Below the pieces are notes generated by a model. The model was not told where the DNA came from, did no database searches, and saw only the letters and a list, made by a program, of their open reading frames with translations. The translations under genes were made by a program, and so were the position numbers. From NCBI GenBank assembly GCA_013400975.1, contig WBMZ01011683.1, positions 1 through 64,000 of the forward strand: 64,000 nt of DNA, read 5' to 3'. The number at the start of each line of letters is the position of its first letter. Positions within the stretch are counted from its first letter, which is position 1. Source of the stretch: Atrichornis clamosus (lineage: Eukaryota; Chordata; Aves; Passeriformes; Menuridae). This document shows, piece by piece, positions 1-12,500 of this stretch.

Positions 1-662
1 CAGATAATGGATTTCTGTGTCAGTGTTGCTTCTACCCCCTTATATGACTGAAAGCACATGTACTCCGCAGCTCTGATTGAGTGTTTTTGTATTTCTCTCT
101 CCCATTTCTTTTAAATGAACCGATCCTTAACTGTTACCCTGACTGTGGTTCAGATATTGGTTTCACAGGTAATTTAATTGGTGCCAGGAGTTGCTGAAGG
201 TTAGGTTAGAAATGATGGATTAGTTGCTGCTCTTTATACTAATTGTCTTCTGGATTATGGCTCAGGTTTCTTCACTATCATAGTAATAAATACAAAGCTA
301 TGCAAGACCAGGATGTTAAATGTTGTTGATGGGCTCAATTGAGAACTGATTTCAGACTAAATACAGATTTACAATTCAAAAGTCAGTATTGATATAAATT
401 TTAGTTTTACAATAGATCTTAGTAAATTTCTTTGATTCCTCACTTTGCTGAAAGTTTTCTTCCAACAGAACAGACAGACCATATACAAACTTTGATGTAA
501 CACATTCCTTGATTCCATTTCCTTAGTTAGGACAGAACTTAAATTGACTGGTGAGGGTTTTTTTGGAAACCAGAGCACAAAGTAAATAATTCAATCAAGT
601 GGAAGTCTCTACAGCCACTTGGCTGACCTGATAGAGTCCCTACAGACGTATTATCCTTACTA
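1..662. other. Unique AT-rich sequence, no gene seen
   Basis: No recognisable coding region, RNA gene or repeat. The open frame on the minus strand at 369-578 has no family resemblance and is short enough to be chance. The CR1 copy that follows begins near 663. Confidence 0.6.
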
Positions 663-1024
663 CCGCCTTCCAGTACCTAAAGAGGGCTTACAAGAAAGTT
701 ATAGAGGGACTTTTTAGAAGGGCATGTAGTGATAGGATAGGGGGAATAGCTTTAAACTGAGAGGGTAGGTTTAGATTAGATAAAAGGAAGAAAATCTTTA
801 CTGTCAGGGTGATGAGGCCCTGGAACAGGTTACCCAGACTAGCTGTGGAAATGTTTGGAATGTTGAATGTTGAAATGTTCATCTTTGGAAATGTTCAAGG
901 CCAGGTTGGATGGGGCTTTGAGCAATGTGGTCTAATAGAAAATGTCCCTGCTCAGGCAGGGTGGTCAGAACTAGATGATTTTTAAGAACCAGTCCAACCC
1001 AAGTCATTCTCTGATTCTGCGATT
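663..1024 (+). repeat. CR1 LINE 3' end, 5'-truncated
   Basis: This reads like the 3' untranslated end of an avian CR1 retrotransposon on the plus strand. In order it shows a 'cttccagtacctaaag' start, a 'gaggccctggaacaggtt' block, 'gttcaaggccaggttggatg', 'gagcaatgtggtct', a 'gaactagatgat' block and a tail ending 'attctctgattctgcgatt'. Short 5'-truncated copies of about 300-400 bp are the usual form of CR1 in birds. The copy is old, with many substitutions. It carries a local expansion of a GAATGTT-like unit at about 847-897. No coding capacity remains, and the minus-strand open frames over it are antisense shadows. Confidence 0.93.
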
Positions 1025-1282
1025 GAGGAGATGCAGCTGTCTCCAATAGAAAAGTTCTGAGAAGAAGCTGTTGAATAGCATTCAAAAACCTCTGTTTGTT
1101 GTAGGCTGGGAGAGTGTTTCTTCCCCATTTAACATGGCAGTACAGATTTCAGCAGATTAAGCAACTAGTTTTCAGCAATTTTAACCCTCTATATAAATGA
1201 AAAGAGAGTCTTGTATCTTAGAACTAACCAGTACCAGGAATTAAATAAATTATATAATCTCTGATGATCAAACAGGCTAAAT
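1025..1282. other. Unique sequence after CR1, no gene seen
   Basis: AT-rich single-copy-looking sequence between the CR1 tail and a purine-rich tract. I see no coding or RNA feature. Confidence 0.5.
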
Positions 1283-1440
1283 CAAAAGAGAGGGAGAGAT
1301 GGAGGGAATAGATACACCAGCAGGGAGACAGAAAGAGGAAAAAGAAGAAAGTGTATAAGAGAGAGAGAAGGAAATAAAGAAATTAGCTAAAAATTAAATA
1401 GTAAACTGAAGTATAAAAGAAAAAGAAAGAGATACTAGAG
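1283..1440 (+). repeat. Purine-rich (A+G) low-complexity tract
   Basis: About 150 bp dominated by A and G on the plus strand, with GAGA- and AAAGAAA-like runs broken by short mixed stretches. It is low-complexity sequence rather than a clean microsatellite. Confidence 0.7.
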
Positions 1441-1446
1441 GTGTTG

Positions 1447-1500
1447 CCTCAGAATCATAGATGGTAAAGGGAACTTAATGGTGTCTGGGACCATCTACTT
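1447..1500 (-). repeat. Possible short CR1 3'-end remnant
   Basis: The block 'agaatcatagatgg' followed about 30 bases later by 'ggaccatctact' resembles the inverted 3' end of a CR1 copy. Only about 50 bp match and the middle is poor, so chance is possible. Confidence 0.3.
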
Positions 1501-1631
1501 TTGGAAGGACTGCAGGGCTTCCCACATAGAGGTGAAATTCTAAATGAGTATTTTTGACTCATTTTAGGCCAAAAATAAAAACTCAATGGAAGATCAGTCA
1601 CTGAAGAATAATTTAGGATATTTTAAGGGTT

Positions 1632-1689
1632 ATTTTTAGATATAAATAAGAATATAGATATAGATATTTTTAGGTATAAATAAAGAATA
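1632..1689. repeat. Short tandem duplication, 34-bp period
   Basis: Two near-identical copies of an 'atttttagatataaataa' segment lie at 1632-1654 and 1666-1689. They differ by one substitution and one inserted base. This looks like a local slippage or duplication event in AT-rich DNA. Confidence 0.75.
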
Positions 1690-4600
1690 AAAGTATTGAC
1701 TTTAAGTAATAGTTTCATAAAGTCAATAAAATCGCTTTCTGTGTATGATGTAAAGTTCTATAACATACTTTTAGTTTTACAGTTTAGTAACTTTGTTGAA
1801 ATCATTTGAATCAAGTACTCTGGATTGGTAAATCAAAACATCAGAACATAGTTCTCTGCATATGAGATGGGAGAAACTCAGGTGTTGGTTTGAATCACTG
1901 CAATTGATTTTAGTCATTACGTATAGTCTGCAGAAATAGAAGATGATCTGCATATGAAATAGTTATGTCAGGAAGATGGTCTTCAAAGTGATTGTGCTAA
2001 ATGTCTGTTGTAATATTTTTTCTTAAGCATTTTGAAAGTGAGTATAAGTCACTATTTCCTATGGGAAAAGAAAAAGGAGAAAAAGAAGACCATGTCCTCC
2101 ATGGTATAGATCAACTTTTTTTTTCAAAATAAAAAAAACCTATTCACTACTGCTCTGTGAATACACAAATCTATTATAAAAATGTGCTGGATAATAAAAA
2201 AGTGCAAATATTTTCCTTTAACTATGTTATTTTGCCTTTTTATAGTTACACAGTAAATGCAAAGACATTGCAAATGTTATGCAGAAATATCTTAACAACC
2301 CCTTTGCTGCTATATGATCAAAATTCAAAATTTATTTTTCCCCCCATATACTAATTATTACATACTTTTTTGCCTTCTTTATTCTTAACCCCTGCCTTCC
2401 AAAAGAAATAATTATACTGCTGTCATTAATGGAAATATCATGTTATTGCATTTTGAGCCCTCTCTTCTTTTTGAAGGGATACATAGCTCAGGACCTCAAT
2501 GAGAAACACTGCCTTCAGATTTTAGCAGACATTAAAACAACTATTTAAATATTAATTGATTTAAATTTTGATATTGTCCTTGAGATAAAGAAGTAAAACT
2601 GCTTTGATTGATAGTTCTTCAGTTCTCCCTCTACCTCAAACTAGATCCTACACACATCTAAGGAAATTCCCCTATGACTCACATTGGTGGGCATCTGATG
2701 TGATATTCTGTCCATTCCTTTTGACAGTATCTAATGGTAGGGTTAAAATATGAAATATAAATTATTAATTCCTGCTGCAAATACATTCTGACTGGTTTAC
2801 CTAAATCTCCTATGGACACAAAATAGCACTGGACATGTTGGTTGCTTTGCATGGCTGTCACTTGGTTACTGAGCCTTGCACCATTAGCCCCTTATGTGGC
2901 TAAAATTTGATTGCTCATTTCCTCATTGATACATTTGCATAGAAGTATCAAGGGGTTTGATTTTAGCCTGGGAGGAAAATCCTATGAGTATTATCCCCAC
3001 CCTTAATCCAAATATATTTGTTAAGGAGACTTCAGAAACCTTTAACTGTAAAGTGCAAAAAAGGAATACATGGCTCATAGTATGTGGGTTTTTAGGGCTT
3101 TTGAATCTTTTAAGTTAAGCAATTATTACCCAATCTAACTCAATTTAGCCAAGATTCTTGACCCCAATATGCTTGCTTGCATGGCTATAATGTAATGAGA
3201 ACTCATGTTTAAAGAAGAATATAAGAAGAATACAGGTGTGTTTAAAAGACAAAATGAAAACTGTTTGGTGTGAGTTTAAAGCTGATTATATATAGGAAGT
3301 CTATTTGAAGAACAGTGAGCTTACATAAATCTGCCTTTTTTTTAATCTGGTAGTTTTAAAAGCTGTGGCTATCATACCAATGCTACATATTAATCTTTTA
3401 TGGGTTGACAAAATGCACTTGGGATTCACCTATGGTAGTACAAACAAAGGCATTTTATTCCAAACCTCTATGAGGCTTTGGAAAGAAAATTCAGAGTTTA
3501 CTCATCATCATCAGCAATACATTTGTAAGCAAAAAGATTATCTTCTTACCTGTTTCATGTAACTAGCTAAAATGGAGATTTATTGGAGAAAATTATTGTC
3601 TCTCTTTTTTTATTTTACCATGTTAAAAAATGCACCAAATATGCAAAAGTCAAAACAAAACTAGCAGGCATATCAGTACATTCACACTCTTTCCTAATAA
3701 GCCTTACCAACCAATTCTTGTATGCTCTCAATTTTGTCTTTGTATTTAAGAACAGGTCTGTATTTCTAGTTCCTAGCTATTTGAAAAGAGAAACAGAAGT
3801 GATAATTAATAATTTTCCCAGAGTTTAGAGTTAACTCAGAAATGTTTTCCTCTCATTCTTTCAGAAGCTTTGATAAATTGACTTTTATAAAAATGTCTTA
3901 TTTTAAACACATACCACAACTTTTTTTACCCAATTGGTTTTAAACAACTCAACATGTGGGTTTATTTGAAGAATAACTTTATTTCTCTTGTTTATATTTA
4001 TTCCATACAAATGTTTTTAAACAAATGCTTACAATGTTTTAGACATTGCAGCTGAAATGTAAATGACTGGCACCAAATGTCTTAGATCTGCTGCTTTGTT
4101 CCTGTCAACATATTTGCATGACTTTTAAGATGTTCTCTTTGGACTACTGGAAAGCTGCTCTTTAGGTGACAAGATGATGTTGGAAGAAGGAATGACACAA
4201 GTTTATAAAGAACCTGCAAGAAGGAACACAAATTAATCTACATTGTGAAACAGAGAACTCTATTAATAAGCTGTGTCATCCGCATCATTTTAGATCTTAT
4301 TTCTCTCATATATTTCTCAGTTTCCTAGCATTTTCATGTCTTCACTTCAGGGATGTCTGAACCTGCACTTCACTGCTTGGCCTGATGACATAATCTGATG
4401 TAATTAACTATCTTTCTTTCATGCTCTTTTCCTTTTTTTAAAATTTGAGACAATTGGGCTATACCGTTGTTAGCTGGCTCTCATATAAATCAGTATGTTG
4501 TGATTTATAGACAATAGCTAGTATAAATAAAAACAATACAGAATTAAGTTTTGACAAATGATTGTCTCTCTTCAAAGAAGGCAAACACATTTCTTAGCAA

Positions 4601-5846
4601 ATTATACAGATGCATCAACATTTTCACATTTTAAGAGGAGAATTTATACAGAATTTGAGGCAATTTTGAAGAAATTATGGATAGTAAGAATAATCTTTTT
4701 ATGTAGATGAATCCCTAAAATACAAATTAAATAAAAAATCAATAGAATTGCTCCATTATTCCTACTCCTTTCCTGACTTACAGCACAGCTGTTGATTTAC
4801 TACATGTTTCACAACCTAGAAATCAGACTTCAGGTTGTTCTTCTTGTCCATATTCCCCCTCCAAATGTTATGAGGTCGAGAGTAGGAAAAGTGACTGATA
4901 TCGCTGCCTCTCAATGTTCCTAAGTAATGTGTTCTGTATCACAAGTGAACTTCACCTCTTTTTCTTCCATATCAATTTACTGGTACTAATTTACTGGAGA
5001 TTGAGCCCAACTTTCCTCATGACACTCTTGTAACTTATAGGAGAACATACTGAGCTAGTAGATTATAAAATCTAAATCTGTGTCTCTCTTACCTGTTTCC
5101 ACTTTAAAAACATTGCTCTGTGTTTGCCCACAGCATTCATGATACAGAAGAAATGAAAATGTCTTACTTTTTTTTGGAATACATTAAGTGAGGTCACACA
5201 AGGCTACATTTCGGAACACAACCTAGTTTAGTACAACAGTTCCAAGTATTGCTCAGCCACTGTGCCTGTCAGAATTAATATTCTGAACTGATGTCTGTCT
5301 CATCTGCTAGAATCAGAAGATGCTATTCCTCTCTCAAAAACCTTATTCCATGCTGCATAAGCAAAAAAAAAAAAAGTTTTCTAAATCTCTGGCAAAACTC
5401 AGGTGTTGCTGCTAGATCGTATAACTCTTTAGTCTATGTAATGAACATTTACTATGTCCAAGGAGTACTCTTTGCAGTGCTATTTACAGATACTTTTTGT
5501 GCTTTCTTCTCTTTCCCAACCAGCTCTTACAGCAAGTTAATTTTCTCATATAGAGAAACAACAATTTGATTAAACTCCCCACTTAAAACAAAAGTGTGTC
5601 GTCTGTGTCATGTCATACAAAAAACCAGTATGGGTTTTTTGTCACCTTTCTGTTGGTAATGACAGACACAAGTATAAAAATTTTAGAACTGTCTGAGAAA
5701 TTCTTCAGATGCCTTGCATGGCAGAGTGGCAGAATTTAGGAGGTAAAAGCCAGAAGCAATTCTGCAAGACCGAGAACCACCTCCTGCTTCAGACACCATG
5801 TTTCTGCCTTGATCAGCACTAGTAAGTAGTCAGTAAGTTCGCAGAA
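1690..5846. other. AT-rich unique sequence, no gene seen
   Basis: About 4 kb without a recognisable gene. It holds a purine run near 2065-2092, scattered A and T homopolymers (for example near 5366) and short chance open frames of 60-92 codons with no family resemblance. Single-copy neutral DNA is the simplest reading; regulatory elements cannot be excluded by eye. Confidence 0.6.
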
Positions 5847-6512
5847 AACACTGAGTTGGATGGGAGTGTCGATCTACTGGAGGAAGGTTCTGCAGAGGGA
5901 TCTGGACAGACTGGATTGATGGGATGAAGCCAACAGTATGGACTTCAATAGCGTGAACTGCTGGGTCCCCCAGTTTGGTCACAACCACCTCATCCAGTGT
6001 TTTAGGCTGGGGGAAGAATGGGTGAAAAGGCGCCTGGCAGAAAAGGACCTGGGGATGCTGGTCAGCAGCTGGCTTAACATGAGCCAGTGTGTGGCCAGGT
6101 GGCCAAGAAGACCAATGACATCCTGGCCTATATTAAGAATAGCTTGAACAGCAGGACCAGGGAAGTGATTGTCCTGCTGTACTTGGCACTGGTGAGGCCA
6201 CACCTTGAGTGCTGTGTCCAGTTCTGCGCCACTCACAACAAGGACACTGAGGTACTGGAGAATGTCCAGAGAAGGGCAATGAAGCTGGTGAAGGGTCTGG
6301 AGCACAAGTCATATGAGGACTGGCTGAGGGAACTGGGGGTGTGAGCTGAAGAAAAGGAGGCTCAGGAGAGACCTTACCACTTTGTGCAGCTGAGAGCGGT
6401 AAATGGTGTGATTCCTGGGGATGGTGCTGTGCAGGGTCATATATTGGATTCTCTGATCCTTGTGGGTGCCTTCCAACTTGTCATATTCTGCGATTCTGTG
6501 GTTCTGTGATTC
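5847..6512 (+). repeat. CR1 LINE copy with part of ORF2, internally deleted
   Basis: A plus-strand CR1 copy longer than the others. It starts inside ORF2 ('cactgagttggatgggagtg') and runs through the 'cagaaaaggacctggggatgctggt' block, 'gtggccaagaagaccaatga', 'ggtgaggccacaccttgagt' and 'gtccagagaagggcaatgaagc'. After about 6380 several hundred bases normally present in the 3' part of CR1 are missing or scrambled. The sequence then resumes with the terminal block 'tgatccttgtgggtgccttcc' and the 'attctgcgattctgtggttctg' tail. The end of this tail resembles that of the tRNA-derived SINE at 20583-20721. The copy is 5'-truncated and dead. Confidence 0.95.
6087..6344 (+). pseudogene. CR1 ORF2 fragment (C-terminal part of the reverse-transcriptase protein)
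   Basis: This 85-codon open frame inside the CR1 copy encodes the C-terminal segment that follows the reverse-transcriptase core of CR1 ORF2. Visible family motifs are '[12 protein letters not shown]', '[12 protein letters not shown]', '[17 protein letters not shown]' and 'LRELGV'. The first three are characteristic of non-LTR retrotransposon pol tails. In intact CR1 elements ORF2 carries an endonuclease and a reverse transcriptase and drives target-primed insertion; here both catalytic domains are absent because of 5' truncation. A stop follows 'LRELGV', where the intact protein normally continues, so this is a decayed fragment and not a functional gene. Confidence 0.9.
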
Positions 6513-9500
6513 ATAACATTTGCAGTTTTCTTTTAAAATGGGATGCACTGTTAAAACTTAGACATTGTGATAGTGCCATCTTGATGCTTTCTCCATTGTG
6601 CTTCACTTTCTTCTATGCTTTTTTATGCATAAATTCTAGGGAAGGGCAGATTTTAACTCTACTCTCACCAGTGGTGTTGCATAGTGGATCTCTGTCCATC
6701 ATTACAGAAGATCAATACCATGCACAGACCTTAGATACTATAGGTCCATACAAGAAATCTGAAGCAGGATGACATCTTGAACCTAGACTTCCCAAAACCA
6801 AGGCTATGATCCCACTTGTCAGGTCTTCTTGATTCCAAAAGTAGAGCTTACTGTCCTTTAACATTTTGATGGTCCCATAAAAACATAGTTCAGATTCTGA
6901 CTCAAAGAGAACACATATTATGTAAGAGAATGAGGAAAATGATGTCCCTTATTTAGCTGTTATGAATGTGAGGAAGCAATAGAAAAGACAATTTCAATTA
7001 AGCTATAAATTAAGCTAAAAGGAGAAAGCAAGCCAAAAATTCAAAATTCAAAAATGCATATACATAAGAGACAGAAGAGATGTTACTCTGCAATCCAGAC
7101 ACAATGGCTTACATTAAAAAAAAATAAGCCCACATTTGGTGGTGTGAGGATGGCTGCTATATGGACATGGATTCTCTGCCACAGAATATATTACAGAATA
7201 TGTGATGCTTGGAGATTTATTATTTAATTCAGCAATGAACTGAAGCTAGACTTTGCATGATAAATGCTATGGCAACGAATCCATGTTGTATGGAATACCT
7301 TTGTAGATTAAAGTGCTTTGATTCATGCATTACAGCTCATACAAATGGATTCTAACATACACATAATCAACAATTCATGTATATGAGTCACATTCCTTGT
7401 AAACTTCCACCACATTTGTATTCATTGCCACATGTACACATAGCATATACATTAACATGCACACATATAAGATGCCTGCAAGCATATGTAAGAATATTCA
7501 GAGAAGGAATGTGGATTTTTATGCTTTTCTATTCATTTTAAAGTCTAACTTCTGTTATTTTGACATATGTGAGTACAAAGATTAGGACTTTGGAATATTA
7601 CATTTGAAGAAAGAATAAAATCTGTAAATCATTCCAAATTAAACATTTCTGCTCTCTCATTCAATATATGCTTAGTCTGTTAAACTGTTTCATTAATCTA
7701 GTTACAAGTTACCTTTTCAAAATAGCTTTTGTAATAATTGTTGCAGCTGGAGGTGGCTGTCATACCTGACCTGCTAGGCAAAATAATGTTTTTCATAATA
7801 AAAATAAGCTGATTTATTTACAATGTGAATACGTGTAATGATGTGAAATGAAATCTCTCACCAGCAAATTTCTAGAATTTTGATTTTTTGGAACATCTCT
7901 CCAAATAAAGTGAATGAAAGGTATGCCCTACTATTCCAGTAACACTACCGTAGAGGGGCTGGGTAGGGGAAAGAAAATTAGAAAAAAAAAAAATTTCTTT
8001 GTATAACCTTGATGCCTTTCTTCACTCAGGTTGCCTTTCTTCCTGTGTGCCTGACTATCTCTCCTTCAAAGTCAACCTGCAGTCCAAAGTGCTGACATCG
8101 AGAGGGGGGAGGATTGTGGGGAATGTTCAGATGCAGATATGGGAGCACTTAGAGGAACTACCTCAGGGTCCAGAAGGTTCTTCCAAAGGGTTTTGCTGCC
8201 AAGAGGAAATCAGTGTCTGGATCTTCGTTTAGACAATGTAAAACTAGGAGCAGTGATGACTTCTTTGTGAAGTGTAGTAACACAAGTGTGCCAAGGCTGG
8301 ATCCAACACCACAGCAGCAACAACACAGGGGGAAAGGTGTGATTGCTGCAGGGCTTTGGTTCAGAAAATATGTGTTAAATTGTGTTGCTCTGTACTGCAG
8401 TACATGAATGCTGGGTGACCTCTCTGGACTCAGAGCTTGCAGTCCTGGCTTGGGGCCTTAAGGCTTTCTCAGTATTCAGTGGAGGAGAGGCACACTCACT
8501 GACTGGGATTCACCACAAACTGCATGTTCACTGCTGCAACACTTAAGAGAACACCAAAAAAGAGCATTTTTGAGACCATGGTTTTACAATCACTTAGCTC
8601 TAGCATATGTCTGTGTAGTTGTAAACAGATGTAATACCCCTTGTCCTCCTAAGGTTACTCAATCCTTTTTCTTTGTAAAAGCACAAGCAAGTGTATGACC
8701 TGAGGAAGGAATTGATCCAGATGGAAAAAACTTTTTTTTCTGGGGAGTGTTGGATGAGTGAACCCAAGTCATGGCTCTGCTTGAGGTACTGAGCCACTGA
8801 GGACACTGGTGATGAAAGAAAGACTATCCCCATCTGTCTAGTGGAAATCAGTATTTTTTTAAAATAGCCTTATCACCTTCAAGACTCAGCTCAGCAAAGA
8901 AATAAACCAATTCACCTTATCTAACTTTATCCAACTGGAAGTAAGACAGCTGGTCTAAGCTAATCATTTATGCTAATCACTTTCACCTTATAGTCACTGG
9001 AGGAAAAAACCCCTTGCAGATGGTGTTTCATCCTTTGTCTATAATATTTCAGGATGGGATGAACTGACAGTTGGAGGTGCATATTTCTAGTCATTATTTA
9101 ACTCAAAGCCATATTAAAAGTGCAAGTGCGACTACAGCATATATGTTCAAAATACACATAAATTCACCCATTCTAAGTAAAATATATGCAGTAGATAAAA
9201 AAGGTAGGGTTGATCATTTAAATACCAAGTGGCTCAGGAGAGCAAACACAGTCACTTTTGAAATACTGCAGCGTTTCTCATGGCATTTGAGCCAGCTATG
9301 GAAAGGCTGCCACAGGCACCTTGTGTATGGAGGTGACACATTTCTGATTACAATATAGATATGTCCTGAGAATATGACTGTACTGCACACAGCTAAGCAA
9401 GATCTAGACACCTAAGATAGTTCTAAATAATCTCAGAAGGTCCAAGAAGAAAAGTTAGATTGGAGATATTGCACACAGTACTGAAGGAAGTATGAGACAC

Positions 9501-12500
9501 AAGCTTGAATATGCCAGAGATTTAAAAGCTTTTTTTTAGCCTAGCTTCACAAACCATGCCCTTAATTATAAGCCTTTGTGTAATACTTTCAGGTATGAAA
9601 CAGATAATCCTTTGAGAAGTGCAATCTGTTTAAGAAAACTCTATATAAACTGCCCACTCAGTGAGCTGGAAGATAGCAAAATCCTACAGCAAACAAATGA
9701 ACAGCAAACAGAAGCACAAAAATATTTATTTTGTCACTTAAGTGAAGTGTTTACCCAGTTCATTGTTTAGAATTTGGATATGTACAAGATATTTTTTTGT
9801 AAGTGTATGATTTCTCCTTAAAATAGAAGGAAAAATCTCAACTGGAACTATGTTTGGCTCTCACATTGTAGAAATTCCATGAGGTAACAAAGGCAGTGGA
9901 AAAAATCAATTTGTTGTGGCTTCTATAGCTCTATGCAAGCTTTTTCTTTTTGCTTCATTGAAACTGTCTTCAAACTGAAATAAGGGAGCCAGTTCACTAC
10001 AAGTGGTCAACAGCTTTTCTGCTTGTTTATGTTATTTACCACAGGAATACAATAAAAGTTCATGACCTACCTGACATAAATCTAGATTACTAAAATGTTA
10101 CATGTGTTTTCAACTGGGAAAGTTGCTGTTTGGGCTAATAATAGATTTCTTCAGCTGAAATAAAGATGTGGACTGGAACAAATTAGCTATCTGGATAAAA
10201 GCCTCGGACTACTCCTATGTGTGGGTAGTTCACAAGCATAATAAAGAACCAGAGCATTAATACTGAGTGTATGAGGATGGTTTGGGCTTTACTTTTAGAT
10301 CAAGGAATATCTGTTCATTTCCATGGCCTGACAGAGACCTTGAAGTCTCTTCAGACATTTTGTTCATGCCTATTTGGAATCCTTTGAACTCCCTGTAAAT
10401 CTCTTTTTCTGAGGCTAATATCAGCAGTTTAGGAAGGAAAAAAACAGTGAAGCATAGCCTTATGTGAGAGAATGATTTGTTACATGACCCTTTATTTGCA
10501 ATCCCGCATCTGAAAGAGGCAGGAAGTTTCTATAACTAGTTAAAATATCTAAAAATTGTTGTAGCTGAATCTTTGACAACTGTGTTCTTACTGCCATGTA
10601 CTTTAATTTTCAAGTTTCTTTATAAGGGATATTAATAGTAGACTGTTAAATTAAACATAGTATTATCAATGCATTGCAGTCATTATACCTCTATACATAT
10701 TTACATGTGGTAATTAAATTCTGATTCATATTTGTTATTTTTCTATGGGAGCAATAGAACCTCATAAAAATTCATATTAACTTTCAATGACTTTATAAAA
10801 GGAATTTGATGTGGCTTTATCAAACCCTGTCATACTTGGATACTTTAGCCTGCTACTGAACGTATAAGATATCCCATGGTAATGGAGCCAGTGCATTCTG
10901 CTAAGGAAAAAGATTTGAGGATACTATGAACAACTCCTTGTCTCTGCTTGAAATTTTAGTCTTGGATACACTGACAAATAGGGCAGGATGATAGATCCTG
11001 ACATTCACTCTTTGTGCCACATGAGAAGAATTAGGCTAAATCATGAATTCTGAAAAAAAACGCCAACAAAACAAAACAAAGAAAAGCAAAACAAAGTAAA
11101 AAAACTCCTATCTCAGTAGTTTAAACAAAGTGTTAATAAAATTCTTGCTGCTGAGAACATATTAAACACAGCCTTTTATAAAGCTAAACAAGAGTAGAAT
11201 ACGAGGAAAGGCTACAATTAAAATATTTATAGTGATGATGAACCTATTTCTGCATTGTGAATTCCTTGAAAAAGGAAACTGTGTTCAGCCTAGAGGTCCA
11301 AGAACATGTGAAGACCTCATATATTGCTGAACTGCAATTTGGAAATCAAATGAGTGGGACACCTCTTTCCCAGATGACATTATCAGGATCAACATTCACA
11401 TCCACAAAAGTCATGCAGTTTCTGTCCCCTTGTAGAATGATCCCAAAAGCCTGCATTTGCAAAATATTTCCCAGATAACTTGAAAAACAAGAAAACAAAC
11501 GTGAGAATCCCTGACTTGCCCAGGTCATTTTATCAAAGAAACAATGCAAATTTTCTTCCACCAGTCCTTGCAACCGAAAGCACATTTACTGTTTTGCATC
11601 AAAAAGCCTCTTTCTCTAGTTGAGTCTTATTTTCTTCTGTTCCCAAAGCCTAATTTTCCAAAATCTCCTACATGAGATTACAAAGAGGCTCCTGGAACTA
11701 TAAGAAAAGCAGTACTAATCATAGATCCCTTTCTAAGAGAATAAATCACAATATGCATCTGTGCATGACAGTTACTGTCCTTTATAACTCATTTAACATT
11801 ATTCATCAAGAAACACGGATAGTTCTATTAAGATGGCTGTTTTTCTATGGTTGTATCTGTTGATAAAGGATACAATTAAAAAAGCACATAACCTAAAAGA
11901 AGGTTTTCTATACATTTTATACTCATAGCCTATAATTTAATCTTTAAACCCTAGTGGTTTAAAAAGTTTTTCATTGTCTAAATTTTTATACGGTAACAAT
12001 ATTTTCCTGTTGCTATAAATGCTACTTAATTATCAATCCCACGAAAGACTGATAACTGCTCCCTGACTATAATGCAATCCTTTCATCTCCAAATAGTGTA
12101 GAGGAGGTAATATGCCACTCTTGAAAATCTTTCTTTAATCCTTTTTTCTTTTAGAATACAGAGCCATGAAGATTTATCACAGTTCCATAGATTTCAAAAG
12201 AAGACTATGGCTTTGTGATGTCAATCCATAGGACCGTAAAGATGCTACTTTGCCAGGGCTATATTGTACTTCTGAAGTAGAATGAGGAAATTGATTTGCA
12301 GTAAAATGTATCTTATTACCCAATTACCATATCAGGCAAGCAAAGTCATTGTTCTACTTTTCTTCTCTTTTCGGTTTTTAATCACTGAACTAATTCCGAT
12401 CATGTAAGTTTGAATATTTCATAGATTTATTTTCATACACCCATGGTATAAGATCTTTTTTTTCCCTGACTTCCACTATAAATGTATTTTTCCTTACAAA

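Noticed and set aside
5979..6305. 108-codon minus-strand frame
   Set aside because: Antisense shadow of CR1 ORF2 in the copy at 5847-6512.
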